A stretch of DNA of 52,896 nt from an uncultured bacterium (GTDB taxonomy: Bacteria; Pseudomonadota; Alphaproteobacteria; Sphingomonadales; Sphingomonadaceae): contig CAISGR010000124.1 of assembly GCA_903884945.1 (NCBI GenBank), positions 1 to 52,896 of the forward strand. Reading direction: 5' to 3'. Position 1 is the stretch's first letter; each line of letters starts with the position of its first letter. Below are positions 7,904 to 15,822 of the stretch, in pieces. The position numbers and the translations under genes are program-made. The notes beneath the pieces were generated by a model. The model saw only the letters and a list, made by a program, of their open reading frames with translations, was not told the origin of the DNA and ran no database searches.

Positions 7904-9390
7904 CAGCTGCTGGCCTGCGACTGGGTCATGCCGCCCATGGTCTGTCGCTGCGCGGTGCCGTCGTCCATCAGGACGAAACTGTCCTTGGTGCCCCCGCCCT
8001 GCGACGAGTTCACCACGAGCGATCCCTCCTTGAGCGCAACGCGGGTGAGGCCGCCCGGAACGACCTGGATGCCCTTGGACCCGGTGAGCACGAAGGGCCG
8101 GAAGTCGACATGTCGCGGCGCGAGACCGGAATCGCTCAGCGTCGGCACGGTCGAGAGCGCGAGGGTCGGCTGTGCGATATAGCGATGCGGCTCGGCGATC
8201 AGCGCTGCCCGGAAAGCCTCGATTTCCGCTTTCGAGGCAGTGGGCCCGACGAGCATGCCGTAGCCGCCCGAACCGTCGACGAGCTTCACGACGACCTTTT
8301 CGAGGTTGTCGAGAACATATTTCAGCGCCTGCGGCTCGCGGCAGCGCCAGGTCTCGACGTTGGGCAATTTCGGTTCGGCGCCGGAATAGAAGCGGACGAT
8401 CTCCGGCATGTAGCTGTAGATCGCCTTGTCATCGGCGATGCCGTTGCCCGGGGCGTTGAGCAGCGCGACATTGCCCGCGGCATAGGCCGCGATCAGGCCG
8501 GGTACGCCGAGCATCGAATCCGGACGGAACACCAGCGGATCCAGATAATCGTCATCGATGCGCCGGTAGATCACGTCCACCTTCACCCGCCCCGCGATGG
8601 TGCGCATCCAGACGATATCGTCGTCGACCACCAGATCGGCCGCCTCGACCAGTTCGATCCCCATCGAATCCGCGAGGAAGCTGTGCTCGTAATAGGCGGA
8701 ATTGTAATGTCCCGGGGTCAGCACGACGCAGACCGGGTTCTGGCCCGATCCGTGCGGCGCCACCGACTTCATCGTCTCCAGCAGCCGGTCGGGATAGCTG
8801 TCGACCGCGGCCACGCGGAATTCGCGGAACAGCTCGGGGCAGAGGCGCAGCATCGCCTCGCGGTTCTCGAGCATGTAGCTGACGCCGGAGGGCGTCCGGG
8901 CATTGTCCTCGAGCACGAAGAATTCGTCGGGTCCGGTGCGCACCAGATCGATCCCGCAGATGTGCGCCCAGATGCCGTGCGGCGGCCGCATGCCCGCGAT
9001 CTCCGGCCGGAACTGCGGATTGCCGAAGATCAGATCCTCGGGCAGCACGCCCGCCTTGAGGATCTTCCGCTCGCCATAGATGTCGTCGAGAAAGGCGTTG
9101 ATCGCCTCCACGCGCTGCACCAGCCCCTCGGACAACCGCGCCCATTCATCGGCCAGGAAGATGCGCGGCACGATATCGAAGGGAATGATCCGCTCGGACG
9201 CATCGCTGTCGCCATAGACGGCGAAGGTGATCCCGAGCTGGCGGAAGGTTGCCTCGGCCGATTGCTGGCGCCGGCGCAGTTCGACATCCGGGGTTTCATC
9301 GAGCCACTGGCCCAGCGCGGCGAGTTCGGGTCGCGGCGTGTTCGAGCCGCTTTGTCCCATGATCTCGTCGAACGCGCGTGTTTTCCCCAT
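7903..9390 (-). CDS. Circularly permuted ATP-grasp protein (DUF404/DUF407 type)
   Basis: About 495 residues, with the circularly permuted ATP-grasp signature: FRQLGITFAVYGD, RIIPFDIVPRIF, IYGERKILKAGVLPEDLI, the acidic FFVLEDNARTPSGVSYMLENR, GNVALLNAPGNGIADDKAIYSYMP, and the lysine/glycine loop VVKLVDGSGGYGMLVGP. ATP-grasp enzymes activate carboxylates as acyl phosphates for amide bond formation; the product here is unknown. It leads the three-gene module with alpha-E and transglutaminase-like proteins. I take ATG 9390 (MGKTRAFDEIMGQ) as the start; a TTG at 9468 would add 26 residues and neither has a strong ribosome site. Confidence 0.9.
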   Translation of the reverse strand: MGKTRAFDEIMGQSGSNTPRPELAALGQWLDETPDVELRRRQQSAEATFRQLGITFAVYGDSDASERIIPFDIVPRIFLADEWARLSEGLVQRVEAINAFLDDIYGERKILKAGVLPEDLIFGNPQFRPEIAGMRPPHGIWAHICGIDLVRTGPDEFFVLEDNARTPSGVSYMLENREAMLRLCPELFREFRVAAVDSYPDRLLETMKSVAPHGSGQNPVCVVLTPGHYNSAYYEHSFLADSMGIELVEAADLVVDDDIVWMRTIAGRVKVDVIYRRIDDDYLDPLVFRPDSMLGVPGLIAAYAAGNVALLNAPGNGIADDKAIYSYMPEIVRFYSGAEPKLPNVETWRCREPQALKYVLDNLEKVVVKLVDGSGGYGMLVGPTASKAEIEAFRAALIAEPHRYIAQPTLALSTVPTLSDSGLAPRHVDFRPFVLTGSKGIQVVPGGLTRVALKEGSLVVNSSQGGGTKDSFVLMDDGTAQRQTMGGMTQSQASS

Positions 9391-9486
9391 CGAAACGGTA
9401 AAGCCCCCATGTGACCGCCTGGTTCCATGCTGCGACGAATTGCTGCGCCGCACAAGGGCGTTCTTCAACCGCGCCCGACCAGGGCG

Positions 9487-11532
9487 TCAGGCACCAAGGT
9501 CAGCCAATGCCCCCGGGCTCAGCAGCTGCGGCAGGACCTGCGGCTCGGCCGCGCCGGGCGCATAGTAAAGATAGAGCGGGACGCCGGCGCGGTTGTGCGC
9601 CTGGATGAAGCGACCGAGCGCCGCATCGCCATCAGTCCAGTCGCCGACCAGCACCGCCACCTTGTGCCGTGCAAAGGCGGCCCGGGTCGCGTCGGTCTCG
9701 ATCGCGGCCTTTTCGTTGACCTTGCAGGTGAGGCACCAGTCAGCAGTGAAATAGACGAAGACGGGCCGCCCCGCCGCGCGCAACGTCGCGAGCCGCGCTT
9801 CGCTGAACGGCTCGGTACCGGCCGCCTGAGCCTGGGCAGCGGCAGCCGGCCGATGCGCGTGGGCCGCGAACCAGACGCCGGCGACGAGGATCGCCAGCAG
9901 CATCGCCACCGCCGCCGCGCCGAAGCCGAGCCCGCGCGCCTGACGCCGGCCGGCGGTCCACAGGACGATGCCGGCACCGAGCGCGGCGATCAGCCCCTGG
10001 GTCATGCCGTCGACGCCAATCTGGCGGCCGAGCACCCAGACCAGCGCGATCGCCGTCAACCACATGGGGATCGAGAGAAAGCGCCGGAACGTCTCCATCC
10101 AGGCGCCGGGCTTCGGCAATTGGCGTCGGAGGGCAGGAACGAAGCCGAGCGCAAGGAAGGGAAGCGCAAGGCCGAGGCCGAGCCCGGCGAAGATCGCCAG
10201 CGCGGCCGGCCAGGGCAGCACCAGCGCCGCCCCAAGCGCCGCCCCCATGAAGGGGCCCGTGCACGGCGTCGCGATGAATGCGGCCAGCGCGCCGGTTGCA
10301 AAGGCGCCACCCGTGCCGCCGGTCTGGTTGACGAACCCCGGGGTCGGAATCTCGAACAGGCCGCCAAGGTTGAGCGCCAGCGCTACCGTCAGCAGCAGCA
10401 GCACGACGATCGCGCGGGGATCCTGAAGCTGGAATGCCCAGCCGATTGCGGTGCCGCCCGCCCTCAGCCCGAGGATGATGGCACCGAGCCCGACGCAGAC
10501 GGCCACGACGCCTGCCGTATAAGCGAGCGCCTCATGCCGCGCCGACCGCTCGTCGAGATGACCGCGTGCAAGGCTCAGCGCCTTGAGGCTCAGGATCGGG
10601 AAGACGCAGGGCATGACGTTGAGGATCAACCCCCCGAGCATCGCCCCGGCGAAAGCGATCAGCGTCGCGAGCCAGACCCCAGGGACGCCCGACGGCGCCG
10701 CGGCGGCGACGGTGCCGGCTTCCGCCGTCACCATCAGGCCCCGCCCCGGGGCAATCCGCAATATGCCCGCCAAGGGCCCCTTGCCGCCCCCGGCGCCAGC
10801 CCGGGTTTCGACCCGGATGCTGTCACCGCTGCGGGCGATGGTTTGCGGCGCGGCATAGTCGACCAGGCCGGTTGTGATCGGGAAGAAATAGGCGTCGGCG
10901 AGCGGGGCAGCCGCCGGGTAGGGAACGGAAATGCGCAGCGTGCCCGAGGCGGCCTGAAACGTCGCCTTCGCGTCGAGCGGCCGCGGAATCGCACGGCGCC
11001 ACGCATCGAACCGCGCGCGGCTGCCCGCCGAGATCGCACCGTCGCCGACCACCAGGTCGAGGGACAGATCGGCATTCTCCGGCACGCACAGCGTGTCCGT
11101 GCACACGAGATATTGCGCCCGAAGCTTGACCGGCAGCACCGTGCCGCGCGCCAGCCCGGCGGGAATCCTGAGCGTCACCAGCGGCGCATAGGGCTCCTTG
11201 AACACATAGTTCATCAGCCCCGCGATCAGCAGCGTCCCCGGCACCGGATAGGCCGGCTCGCCGACCGACGCGCCCTTGGGCAGGGTCCATTTCAAGGTGG
11301 CGGGAAAGCCGGCATCGCCCGGATTCTGCCAATAGCCGTGCCAGCCGGGCTCGGGGCGCGTATCGAGCGCAATGGTCACTTCCTGGCCGGGGGCGGGGCT
11401 TGAGGTTTCCGCTACCAGGCTCATCGCGAGGTGCGGTCCCTGGCCGGGCGCGCCGGGCGCTTCGGCCCGCGCCCCGGCCACCGCAAAGATTGCGGCCAGC
11501 ATCGTCACGATCAGGTAACCCAAAGCGCGCAT
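9487..11532 (-). CDS. dsbD: Thiol:disulfide interchange protein, DsbD/ScsB type
   Basis: 681 residues: a signal peptide (MRALGYLIVTMLAAIFAVAGARA), a periplasmic DsbD-like N-terminal domain of about 250 residues (GYWQNPGDAGFP, LVCTDTLCVPE), a central transmembrane domain with two conserved cysteine motifs (MPCVFPILSLK and FIATPCTGPFMGAALG), and a C-terminal thioredoxin domain with the active site WCLTCK. The protein moves reducing power from cytoplasmic thioredoxin to periplasmic acceptors such as DsbC-like isomerases or cytochrome c maturation. The start ATG at 11532 gives a clean signal peptide; the frame is open upstream but runs into the divergent promoter region. It is divergent from the phosphatase gene across 80 bases. 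Confidence 0.92.
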   Translation of the reverse strand: MRALGYLIVTMLAAIFAVAGARAEAPGAPGQGPHLAMSLVAETSSPAPGQEVTIALDTRPEPGWHGYWQNPGDAGFPATLKWTLPKGASVGEPAYPVPGTLLIAGLMNYVFKEPYAPLVTLRIPAGLARGTVLPVKLRAQYLVCTDTLCVPENADLSLDLVVGDGAISAGSRARFDAWRRAIPRPLDAKATFQAASGTLRISVPYPAAAPLADAYFFPITTGLVDYAAPQTIARSGDSIRVETRAGAGGGKGPLAGILRIAPGRGLMVTAEAGTVAAAAPSGVPGVWLATLIAFAGAMLGGLILNVMPCVFPILSLKALSLARGHLDERSARHEALAYTAGVVAVCVGLGAIILGLRAGGTAIGWAFQLQDPRAIVVLLLLTVALALNLGGLFEIPTPGFVNQTGGTGGAFATGALAAFIATPCTGPFMGAALGAALVLPWPAALAIFAGLGLGLALPFLALGFVPALRRQLPKPGAWMETFRRFLSIPMWLTAIALVWVLGRQIGVDGMTQGLIAALGAGIVLWTAGRRQARGLGFGAAAVAMLLAILVAGVWFAAHAHRPAAAAQAQAAGTEPFSEARLATLRAAGRPVFVYFTADWCLTCKVNEKAAIETDATRAAFARHKVAVLVGDWTDGDAALGRFIQAHNRAGVPLYLYYAPGAAEPQVLPQLLSPGALADLGA

Positions 11533-11612
11533 CGGCGATCCTTGTCGGCAGTCTCGCTCTCGCCCATAGCGGCGGGCGCACTGCATTGCACCTGAGCGCG
11601 GAGAATACGCAC

Positions 11613-13286
11613 GTGAAAAGCCTGGCATCGATCGCCGTTATCGCCACGACCCTGATCGCGATGCCGATCCAGGCGCAGGATGCGCCGGCCGCGCCGCCGC
11701 CATCCGCCACGGCGGGCGCCGTGCGACAGCCGCCCAAACTGATCGTGGCGATCTCGGTCGACCAGTTTTCCGCCGACCTCTTCGCCGAATATCGCAACCG
11801 CTTCACGGGCGGCTTCGCGCGGCTGCTGAACGGCGTGGTCTTCCCCTCGGGCTATCAGAGCCACGCAGCGACCGAGACCTGCCCCGGCCATTCGACGATC
11901 CTGACCGGATTTCGCCCCGAACATACCGGCATCATCGCGAACAGCTGGTCCGACCTGAAGACCGCCCGCGCCGACAAGCAGGTCTATTGCGCCGAGGACG
12001 AGAGCGTCCCGGGCAGCACCTCGCTCAACTACACGGTTTCGGACAAGCACCTGCTCGTCCCGACGCTCGGCGAGCGGATGAAAGCCGCGAATCCGGCAGC
12101 CCGCGTCGTCTCCGTCGCCGGCAAGGATCGGGCCGCGGTGATGATGGGCGGCCACAAGGTGGACGAGCTCTGGTGGTGGAACGGCAAGGCGTTCGTTTCC
12201 TATGCCGGCCGCGCCGTGCCGCCGGTCGTCGACCGCACCAACGCCACCGTCGCAACGCTGCTTGCCCAGCCCCAGCCCCCGATGGAGGAGCCCGATTTCT
12301 GCGCGCCTCATGACCGGGCCATCCCGCTCGGCGGCGGGAAGACGGTCGGCAGCGGCCGCTTCGAGCGCGCTGCCGGCGAGGCCGCCAAATTCCGCGCCTC
12401 GCCTGCCTTTGACGGCGTGGTTCTCGCCCTCGCGGCGGGGATGATCCAGGACATGAAACTCGGCCAGGGCGCCGCCACCGACCTGATCGCGGTGGGCGCC
12501 TCGGCGACCGACTATGTCGGGCACAGCTATGGCACCGAGGGGAGCGAGATGTGCATCCAGCTCGCCAATCTCGATCGATCGCTCGGCTCGTTCTTCGACG
12601 TGCTCGACAGGACCGGCGTGGACTATGAAGTCGTCCTCACCGCCGACCATGGCGGGCACGACCTGCCCGAACGCAACCGCGACCACGCCGCACCCATGGC
12701 CCAGCGGACCGATCCTTCGTTCAGCCTGGGCGCGATCGGCAAGGCGATCGCCGCGAAACTGAATCTCACCGGCCCGCTCCTCTATGGCGACGCGGCATCG
12801 GGCGATGTCTGGATCGATCCGAAGCTGAGCAAGGCCCAGCGCGCCAAGGTGACGAGCGAGGCGCTCGCAGCGATTCGCGCCAACCCGCAGGTGGCCGCAG
12901 CATTCGCCGCGGCCGACATCGCCGCCACGCCGGACCCGAGCGGCCCGCCCGAGACCTGGTCGCTGATCCAGCGCGCCCGCGCCTCCTATTATGCGCCGCG
13001 TTCGGGCGATATCGTGTTCGCGCTGAAGCCGCGCGTCACGCCGATTCCGGATCCGACCAAGGGCTATGTCGCGACTCATGGCAGCTTCTGGGACTATGAT
13101 CGCCGCGTGCCGATCCTGTTCTGGCGCAAGGGCATGACCGGCTTCGAGCAGCCGCTGTCGGTGGAAACGGTCGACATCATGCCGACGCTGGCCGCGCAGA
13201 TCGGGGTGCCGATCGTCGACCCGAAACCCGATGGCCGCTGCCTCGATCTCGACGCGGGCCACGATTCAAGCTGCCCCGGCAATTGA
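11613..13286 (+). CDS. phoK: Secreted PhoK/PafA-type alkaline phosphatase
   Basis: 557 residues starting at GTG 11613, with GGAG about 9 bases upstream and a signal peptide ending at QAQ (22). It belongs to the alkaline phosphatase superfamily branch that uses a threonine nucleophile: T89 in TETCPGH, N110 in IIANSWSD, K171 and R173 in GKDRAAV, metal ligands D300 and H304 in SATDYVGH, and D345-H346 in LTADHGG. This layout and length match the Sphingomonas PhoK enzyme. It hydrolyses phosphomonoesters in the periplasm or outside the cell, supplying phosphate. No Pho box could be recognised in the 80-base divergent spacer shared with the DsbD-type gene. Confidence 0.9.
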   Translation: MKSLASIAVIATTLIAMPIQAQDAPAAPPPSATAGAVRQPPKLIVAISVDQFSADLFAEYRNRFTGGFARLLNGVVFPSGYQSHAATETCPGHSTILTGFRPEHTGIIANSWSDLKTARADKQVYCAEDESVPGSTSLNYTVSDKHLLVPTLGERMKAANPAARVVSVAGKDRAAVMMGGHKVDELWWWNGKAFVSYAGRAVPPVVDRTNATVATLLAQPQPPMEEPDFCAPHDRAIPLGGGKTVGSGRFERAAGEAAKFRASPAFDGVVLALAAGMIQDMKLGQGAATDLIAVGASATDYVGHSYGTEGSEMCIQLANLDRSLGSFFDVLDRTGVDYEVVLTADHGGHDLPERNRDHAAPMAQRTDPSFSLGAIGKAIAAKLNLTGPLLYGDAASGDVWIDPKLSKAQRAKVTSEALAAIRANPQVAAAFAAADIAATPDPSGPPETWSLIQRARASYYAPRSGDIVFALKPRVTPIPDPTKGYVATHGSFWDYDRRVPILFWRKGMTGFEQPLSVETVDIMPTLAAQIGVPIVDPKPDGRCLDLDAGHDSSCPGN

Positions 13287-13336
13287 CGAACCCACCCGAT
13301 CCGGTCGATGTTTCGACCGGAGAGGGGGGACGGATC

Positions 13337-14347
13337 ATGCCATCATCGACAGCGGTCCTGGCCAGGCAGCCGAGCATGCTGCCGGAAGTCCGCGGCCTGC
13401 ACGACTATTGGGAAGAGAAGACCTGGCGGGTGCACGAAGCGCGGATGCCGGGCATGCAGGCGCGTATCCTGCTCGACATGCTCGGCCTGGGCCTGGAACA
13501 GACCATCACCTATCTCGGGCGGGAGCGACCCGACTTCGCCGCGTTCGAAGCCTGGATCGTGGCGACCGCCGGCGCGCCGGACCCGGACTCGCTCGCCCGC
13601 TATCACGCCTGGCTCGACGGCGCGCCGCTACCCGAGGCGACCAGCCGCCGCCTGCGGGCGATCGAGGATGCGCCGCCGGTGCTCGATGCCGCCGACCTCG
13701 CCCATTGGCACGAGCATGGCTATGTCGTCCTCCGCGAGGCGATCACGCGGGACGAGGCCCGGGCCGGCGAGGAACTGCTGTGGCGTACGGTCGGTGCGCG
13801 TCCGGAAGACCCCGGCAGCTGGTACGGCCCGCGCACCAACGGGATCATGATCCAGTCCTTCCAGGATCCCGCGCTCGACGCGATCCGCCGATCGACGCGG
13901 GCACACAAGGCGTTCGCGCAATTATGGGGCACCGCCGACCTGTGGGCGTCCGTCGATCGAATGAGCTTCAATCCGCCCGAGCGGCCGGACCAGCGCTTTC
14001 CCGGCCCGCATCTGCACTGGGACGTCAGCCTGGCGCTGCCCATCCCCTTCGCGACCCAGGGGATTCTCTATTTCACCGACACGAGCGCCAATCAGGGCGC
14101 CTTCCAGCTGGTGCCCGGCTTCCATCACCGGATCGAGGCGTGGCTCGCCGCACTGGGTACGGTCGATCCGCGCAGCGTGCCGCTCGATTCCGAAGCGACG
14201 ACCATCGCCGCCAATGCCGGTGACCTGATCATCTGGCGCAACGACCTGCCGCACGGCGCCAGCCCCAACAGCAGCGATCGGCCGCGCATGGCGCAGTATA
14301 TGACAATGTATTCGGCCGACCTCGAGACGAATCCCGTCTGGCTGTAG
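13337..14347 (+). CDS. Phytanoyl-CoA dioxygenase (PhyH) family protein
   Basis: 336-residue putative Fe(II)/2-oxoglutarate oxygenase. The iron triad is visible as HWD in HLHWDVSLALP (about residue 228) and the distal His in DLPHGASPN; the 2-oxoglutarate arginine is probably in SDRPRMAQY. The first 110 residues do not resemble the core and may be a family-specific extension. I start at ATG 13337 because GAGAGGGGGGA lies directly upstream; a TTG at 13283 overlapping the phosphatase stop is the alternative. It probably shares a transcript with the phosphatase (50-base gap). The stop codon is separated by one base from the stop of the convergent beta-helix gene. Confidence 0.85.
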   Translation: MPSSTAVLARQPSMLPEVRGLHDYWEEKTWRVHEARMPGMQARILLDMLGLGLEQTITYLGRERPDFAAFEAWIVATAGAPDPDSLARYHAWLDGAPLPEATSRRLRAIEDAPPVLDAADLAHWHEHGYVVLREAITRDEARAGEELLWRTVGARPEDPGSWYGPRTNGIMIQSFQDPALDAIRRSTRAHKAFAQLWGTADLWASVDRMSFNPPERPDQRFPGPHLHWDVSLALPIPFATQGILYFTDTSANQGAFQLVPGFHHRIEAWLAALGTVDPRSVPLDSEATTIAANAGDLIIWRNDLPHGASPNSSDRPRMAQYMTMYSADLETNPVWL

Positions 14348-14348
14348 C

Positions 14349-15281
14349 TCAGCGCGTCTCGAACATCCGGATGCCGGCCCCCAGCCGGTTGGCACCCACC
14401 GCAAGCCGCTCATGGCTATAGTCGGCGACGAAAGCGGGGCTGCGCGTCTCGCCCGGCGCGAGATTCGCGACATTATTCTCGACCCGGAGCCCGGCCGAGG
14501 CATATTTCCGCGCTTCCGCGGCGACGACGACGAAGCCGGTCCAGTTCTCCTTCTGGCGGCCCTGGACGAAGGTGTTGCGCGCAATGACCCCGGTTGCCCC
14601 CTCGGGCAGGTCGATCATGTAGTTGGTCTTGCGCCCGTTGCTGTCGTCGAAGCTGTTGTCCGCGATCATGACGTTGGGCACGCGCAGCTTGACATAGTGC
14701 CCGCCGGTCCCGCGCTCGAAGCGCGAGTGCGTGATCGTCACCGATCCCTCGTTGGCGAGATAGATCGAATGGGCACAGTCGGGTGTTTCGTCGCACTGGC
14801 CGAGGCCGGCAAAGGTCGAATGGTCGATCACGATCTTCTGGCCGGTCGGCTCGCCGCCGAGGATGCCCTCCTGGCTGTCGAGGAACATCGCGTTGGTGAC
14901 GGTGAGGTTGCCCATCTCGGTTCGCACGCCCGCCCCGTTCCCGTCCGGGACACGCATGTTGCGGAAGACGAGACCGTCAACCGTCGATCCCTGCCCGCGC
15001 AGCACGAACGCGGCCTTGCCCTCGCACGTGGTGCCGTCGAAAATCGCGGTGCCGGGCTGGACAGCCTTGAAGGTGATCACTCCGCCCGCCTGCACGGTGC
15101 ACTGATGGTAGATGCCCGGTGCGATCAGGATCGTCGCCGTTCCCATCCGCACGGATTGCACCGCATCGTTGATCGTCGCGAAGCCCTCGCCGGTCTCCGC
15201 GATGGTGAACGGCGCGCGCGCGGTCTGCGCGGCGGCGGGCGCCGCGAGCGCGACCGCGATGAACGGGATGATATGGCGCAT
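14349..15281 (-). CDS. Secreted right-handed parallel beta-helix protein
   Basis: 310 residues with a signal peptide (MRHIIPFIAVALAAPAAAQ) and a regular succession of short strands containing N, D and hydrophobic ladders (GVITFKAVQPG, STVDGLVFRNMRVPDGN, NLTVTNAMFLD, QKIVIDHSTFAG, SVTITHSRFERG, NVMIADNSFDDSN, GVIARNTFVQG), as in pectate-lyase-fold proteins. No pectate lyase catalytic motif is recognisable, so enzymatic activity is uncertain; it could bind or cleave a surface polysaccharide. ATG 15281 has AAAGGAG about 10 bases upstream. Upstream lies the 540-base repeat-rich spacer. Confidence 0.82.
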   Translation of the reverse strand: MRHIIPFIAVALAAPAAAQTARAPFTIAETGEGFATINDAVQSVRMGTATILIAPGIYHQCTVQAGGVITFKAVQPGTAIFDGTTCEGKAAFVLRGQGSTVDGLVFRNMRVPDGNGAGVRTEMGNLTVTNAMFLDSQEGILGGEPTGQKIVIDHSTFAGLGQCDETPDCAHSIYLANEGSVTITHSRFERGTGGHYVKLRVPNVMIADNSFDDSNGRKTNYMIDLPEGATGVIARNTFVQGRQKENWTGFVVVAAEARKYASAGLRVENNVANLAPGETRSPAFVADYSHERLAVGANRLGAGIRMFETR

Positions 15282-15822
15282 GGACCCCTGCTCCTTTGCG
15301 CGCGGGATGCCCGGGCGAGGCGGGCATGGGAAGGGTAATTGAGGGTTAACCCAGAATCGCCGAATCTGCGTCGAGCCCGGCCCTCCCCATGACGAGTGTC
15401 GTGTTGCTCGCTGACGTCCTGCCATCGAAGCAGGACGTTCGCGCCACGGCGACAGGCCACAAACAGGCGGAACAGGGCGGAACAGGGCGGAGATTTTTTT
15501 CTTGCCCTGTTAATTCCAACTTTGTTGGAGATAATTTCCTTATATATCAATGCATTGATCGGCATTTGCCCTGTTCCTGGATAACAGGGCAAAATTCAAC
15601 GCGAACAGGGCGGGCCCGCGCCCCGAACAGGGCATGCTGCAGCATGAACAGGGACGGGAGGCAAGGACGCCGCGGCCGTCATGGGAAAGAGCGCGCCGGC
15701 GCTTCGCCATACGCCGGCCAACCTCCACGATGCACCGATTCGGATCGCCGTTGAATCGATCGCCGACCAGTGACGCGAGCAGCGCGGGGAGGTCGCTGGC
15801 CGCGGCCCCGGGAGACCGGAGA
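15282..15822. other. 540-base gene-free, repeat- and palindrome-rich spacer
   Basis: No credible gene is present; frames open here have non-coding composition and no ribosome sites. The stretch holds the promoter side of the beta-helix gene (GGGTTAACCC at 15343-15352), a 9-bp hairpin at 15414-15438 (ACGTCCTGC / GCAGGACGT), the AACAGGGC boxes at 15462-15654, an AT-rich patch from about 15490 to 15600, and a 7-bp GCCGGCG/CGCCGGC hairpin at 15695-15718. It lies upstream of the beta-helix gene and downstream of metH part 2, both leftward. Confidence 0.7.
15462..15654. repeat. Cluster of AACAGGGC boxes with embedded hairpins
   Basis: Exact AACAGGGC occurs on the + strand at 15471-15478, 15481-15488 (tandem, 10-base period), 15583-15590, 15604-15611 and 15626-15633, and on the - strand at 15504-15511 and 15568-15575. 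Near copies lie at 15462 (one G short) and 15647 (last base A). Copies 15565-15575 and 15583-15593 form an 11-bp perfect stem with a 7-base loop. Perfect 14-bp palindromes sit at 15546-15559 (ATCAATGCATTGAT) and 15633-15646 (CATGCTGCAGCATG), and TCCAAC/GTTGGA pairs across TTT at 15515-15529. Role unknown: dispersed repeat, protein-binding array or structured RNA. Confidence 0.75.

Noticed and set aside
9427..11403. A 658-codon + strand frame opposite the DsbD-type gene
   Set aside because: Product is extremely Arg/Gly/Asp-rich; the minus-strand DsbD reading has signal peptide, cysteine motifs and membrane helices.
11511..13262. A 583-codon - strand frame opposite the phosphatase gene
   Set aside because: The + strand carries the full PhoK active site; the minus frame has no domain.
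15469..15654. Iteron-type replication origin or CRISPR remnant
   Set aside because: The repeats are short, in both orientations and irregularly spaced, with no replication or cas gene nearby.
15389..15754. A 121-codon + strand frame through the repeat region
   Set aside because: It translates the repeats and hairpins into an Arg/Cys/Gln-rich product without start signal; not a credible gene.
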